Below, piece by piece: positions 63,318 to 64,000 of a stretch of DNA of 64,000 nt. Positions within the stretch are counted from its first letter, which is position 1. Each line of letters opens with the position of its first letter. Position numbers and translations under genes: made by a program. This DNA comes from Tubulanus polymorphus (Eukaryota > Nemertea > Palaeonemertea > Tubulaniformes > Tubulanidae). Location of the stretch: positions 15,588,447 through 15,652,446 of the forward strand of contig NC_134030.1 of assembly GCF_964204645.1 (NCBI RefSeq), read 5' to 3'. The notes under the pieces were generated by a model, which was not told the origin of the DNA, ran no database searches, and saw nothing but the letters and a program-made list of their open reading frames with translations.

Positions 63318-63595
63318 TTTAATATCAAATTTTTTTACTAAATTGATATTAGAAGTTATTCATTTATATGTTATTCATGATTTAAATATGAATTATTTCA
63401 ATCACACTTTACTAACACTTTTAATGTTTAAAGATCTAACTCATACAAATATAAATATTGAAATAATGTTTAAAATATATCTATCTATCTATTTATAATG
63501 TTTCGTCCTCCATCCTCTGATCTGAAACCCCACTTTTCCTATTACTTTTATATGTTATTCATATATATTTTATTCATGTATATGAATATTTTAAG
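63318..63595. repeat. Right TIR interior with inner terminus
   Basis: The reverse complement of the left leader of C and D: tcacactttactaacac near 63402, then the inner terminus ccccacttttcctattact (ending 63546), then the AT-rich linker that ends tattttaag. Confidence 0.8.
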
Positions 63596-63781
63596 AGTAA
63601 TAGGGATAATGGGCTTTCAAGCTAAAGGTTGAGAAATTTCACAAATATGAAAATAACAATAATTTCTAGTTGAATTAGGAGTGTGCGCGACTAATTCAAC
63701 TAGAAATTATTGTTATTTTCATATTTGGAAAATTTCTCGACCTCTCGACCTTTGGCTTGAAAGCCTATTATCCCTATTACT
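63596..63781. repeat. Right terminal palindrome of the complex
   Basis: 186 bp from agtaatagggataatgggc to gcctattatccctattact, centre gtgtgcgcgac. It is the mirror of 10022-10217. The left arm has a ~20-bp deletion. Confidence 0.88.
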
Positions 63782-63787
63782 TACTCT
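63782..63787. repeat. Right target-site duplication TACTCT
   Basis: Identical to 10016-10021. Confidence 0.8.
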
Positions 63788-64000
63788 TAGTTTCGCCTAC
63801 TCGATGAGACGCCATTTTAACCCGGAAGTAACTCGATACTGACATGTTTGACATGCATCGAAAATGTAAAATGGAGGATGGGATCAACCGGTCTCTAACT
63901 GAAGGTAGAGACCGGCAACCAGTCTACGAGTCCGACAGGTTAAAAGGTATTTGTTTGTTGTTACCTCTTTTATATTATTGATTTCCTGTTATTCCGGTTA
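63788..64000. other. Host flank with dispersed repeat, copy 2
   Basis: No gene. 63948-64000 repeats 57246-57296. An inverted pair accggtctct / agagaccgg lies near 63888-63914. Confidence 0.55.

Larger units (their letters stand above)
10022..63781. mobile_element. Composite nested Maverick/Polinton complex (elements C, D and E)
   Basis: The complex starts and ends with inverted palindromic termini and is flanked by TACTCT on both sides. Inside, C (10022-25942) is cut in its HNH gene by D; D is cut at 33918 by E and at 52021 by a Mutator-like element; a host-like segment sits at about 56820-60990. The right end has an intact HNH gene although C's own HNH is interrupted at 25942. The right arm is therefore best read as a D/C hybrid made by recombination between homologous right ends. 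Confidence 0.75.
25943..63781. mobile_element. Element D (Polinton), interrupted by E, a Mutator-like element and host-like DNA
   Basis: Left terminus 25943. D genes run to 33917 and resume at 51959 after E, at 53279 after the Mutator-like insertion, and at about 60990 after the host-like insertion. Continuity across E is proven by the split coiled-coil gene and the AGCCTG duplication. The 6 bp left of D is ATTGTT, whereas the right end at 63781 is followed by TACTCT, C's duplication. The right arm is thus recombinant. Confidence 0.75.

Overview
The window is a piece of animal (metazoan) chromosome, probably from a marine invertebrate, filled with nested copies of Maverick/Polinton-type self-synthesising DNA transposons (endogenous adinto-like viruses). 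The element DNA is very AT-rich. The host DNA between copies is visibly more GC-rich and carries ordinary animal repeats (a MITE, a tRNA-derived SINE-like segment, degenerate tandem repeats). No confident host protein gene was found. The standard genetic code fits: TAA, TAG and TGA all occur as damage at non-conserved positions.

Layout. Element A (1-1716, minus) enters from the left edge with the 5' part of a protein-primed-type family B DNA polymerase and ends in a terminal palindrome. Host repeats fill 1717-3050. Element B (about 3030-8587, minus) is a divergent, truncated copy whose polymerase carries an intein exactly inside catalytic motif C. Host DNA follows (8588-10021). An outer element C then begins at 10022, and the 6-bp duplication TACTCT flanks 10022-63781. 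C runs rightward to 25942, where its HNH nuclease gene is cut by the left end of element D (25943). D in turn is cut at 33918 by element E (33918-51952, 18,035 bp), flanked by a perfect 6-bp duplication AGCCTG. E is the best-preserved copy. D resumes at 51959, is cut again by a 1,258-bp Mutator-like non-autonomous element with a 9-bp duplication (52021-53278), and again by a 4.2-kb host-like insertion (about 56820-60990). The complex ends at 63781.

Gene order of an intact copy, read from E. Rightward: polymerase, a small OB-fold-like protein, a minor capsid (penton-like) protein, four small proteins (three with membrane segments), a conserved 440-residue protein, a coiled-coil/membrane protein, the double jelly-roll major capsid protein, and a zinc-finger protein with a coding minisatellite. 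Leftward on the minus strand: HNH endonuclease, a 201-residue protein, a single-span membrane protein, a DDE integrase with chromodomain, and the packaging ATPase. The two blocks converge on a G-rich minisatellite. Most genes after the polymerase begin in the context TAAATG behind a T-run, like a poxvirus late promoter. The set fits a virus-like life cycle: replication, virion assembly, genome packaging and integration. No Polinton-type cysteine protease was recognised.

The points most worth a second look are the polymerase intein with its ruined downstream active site; the complex palindromic termini, which resemble hairpin (parvovirus-like or concatemer-junction) ends; the nested insertions with readable target duplications; a 27-nt in-frame micro-insert found in three unrelated genes of E only; and the TAAATG start-site signature.
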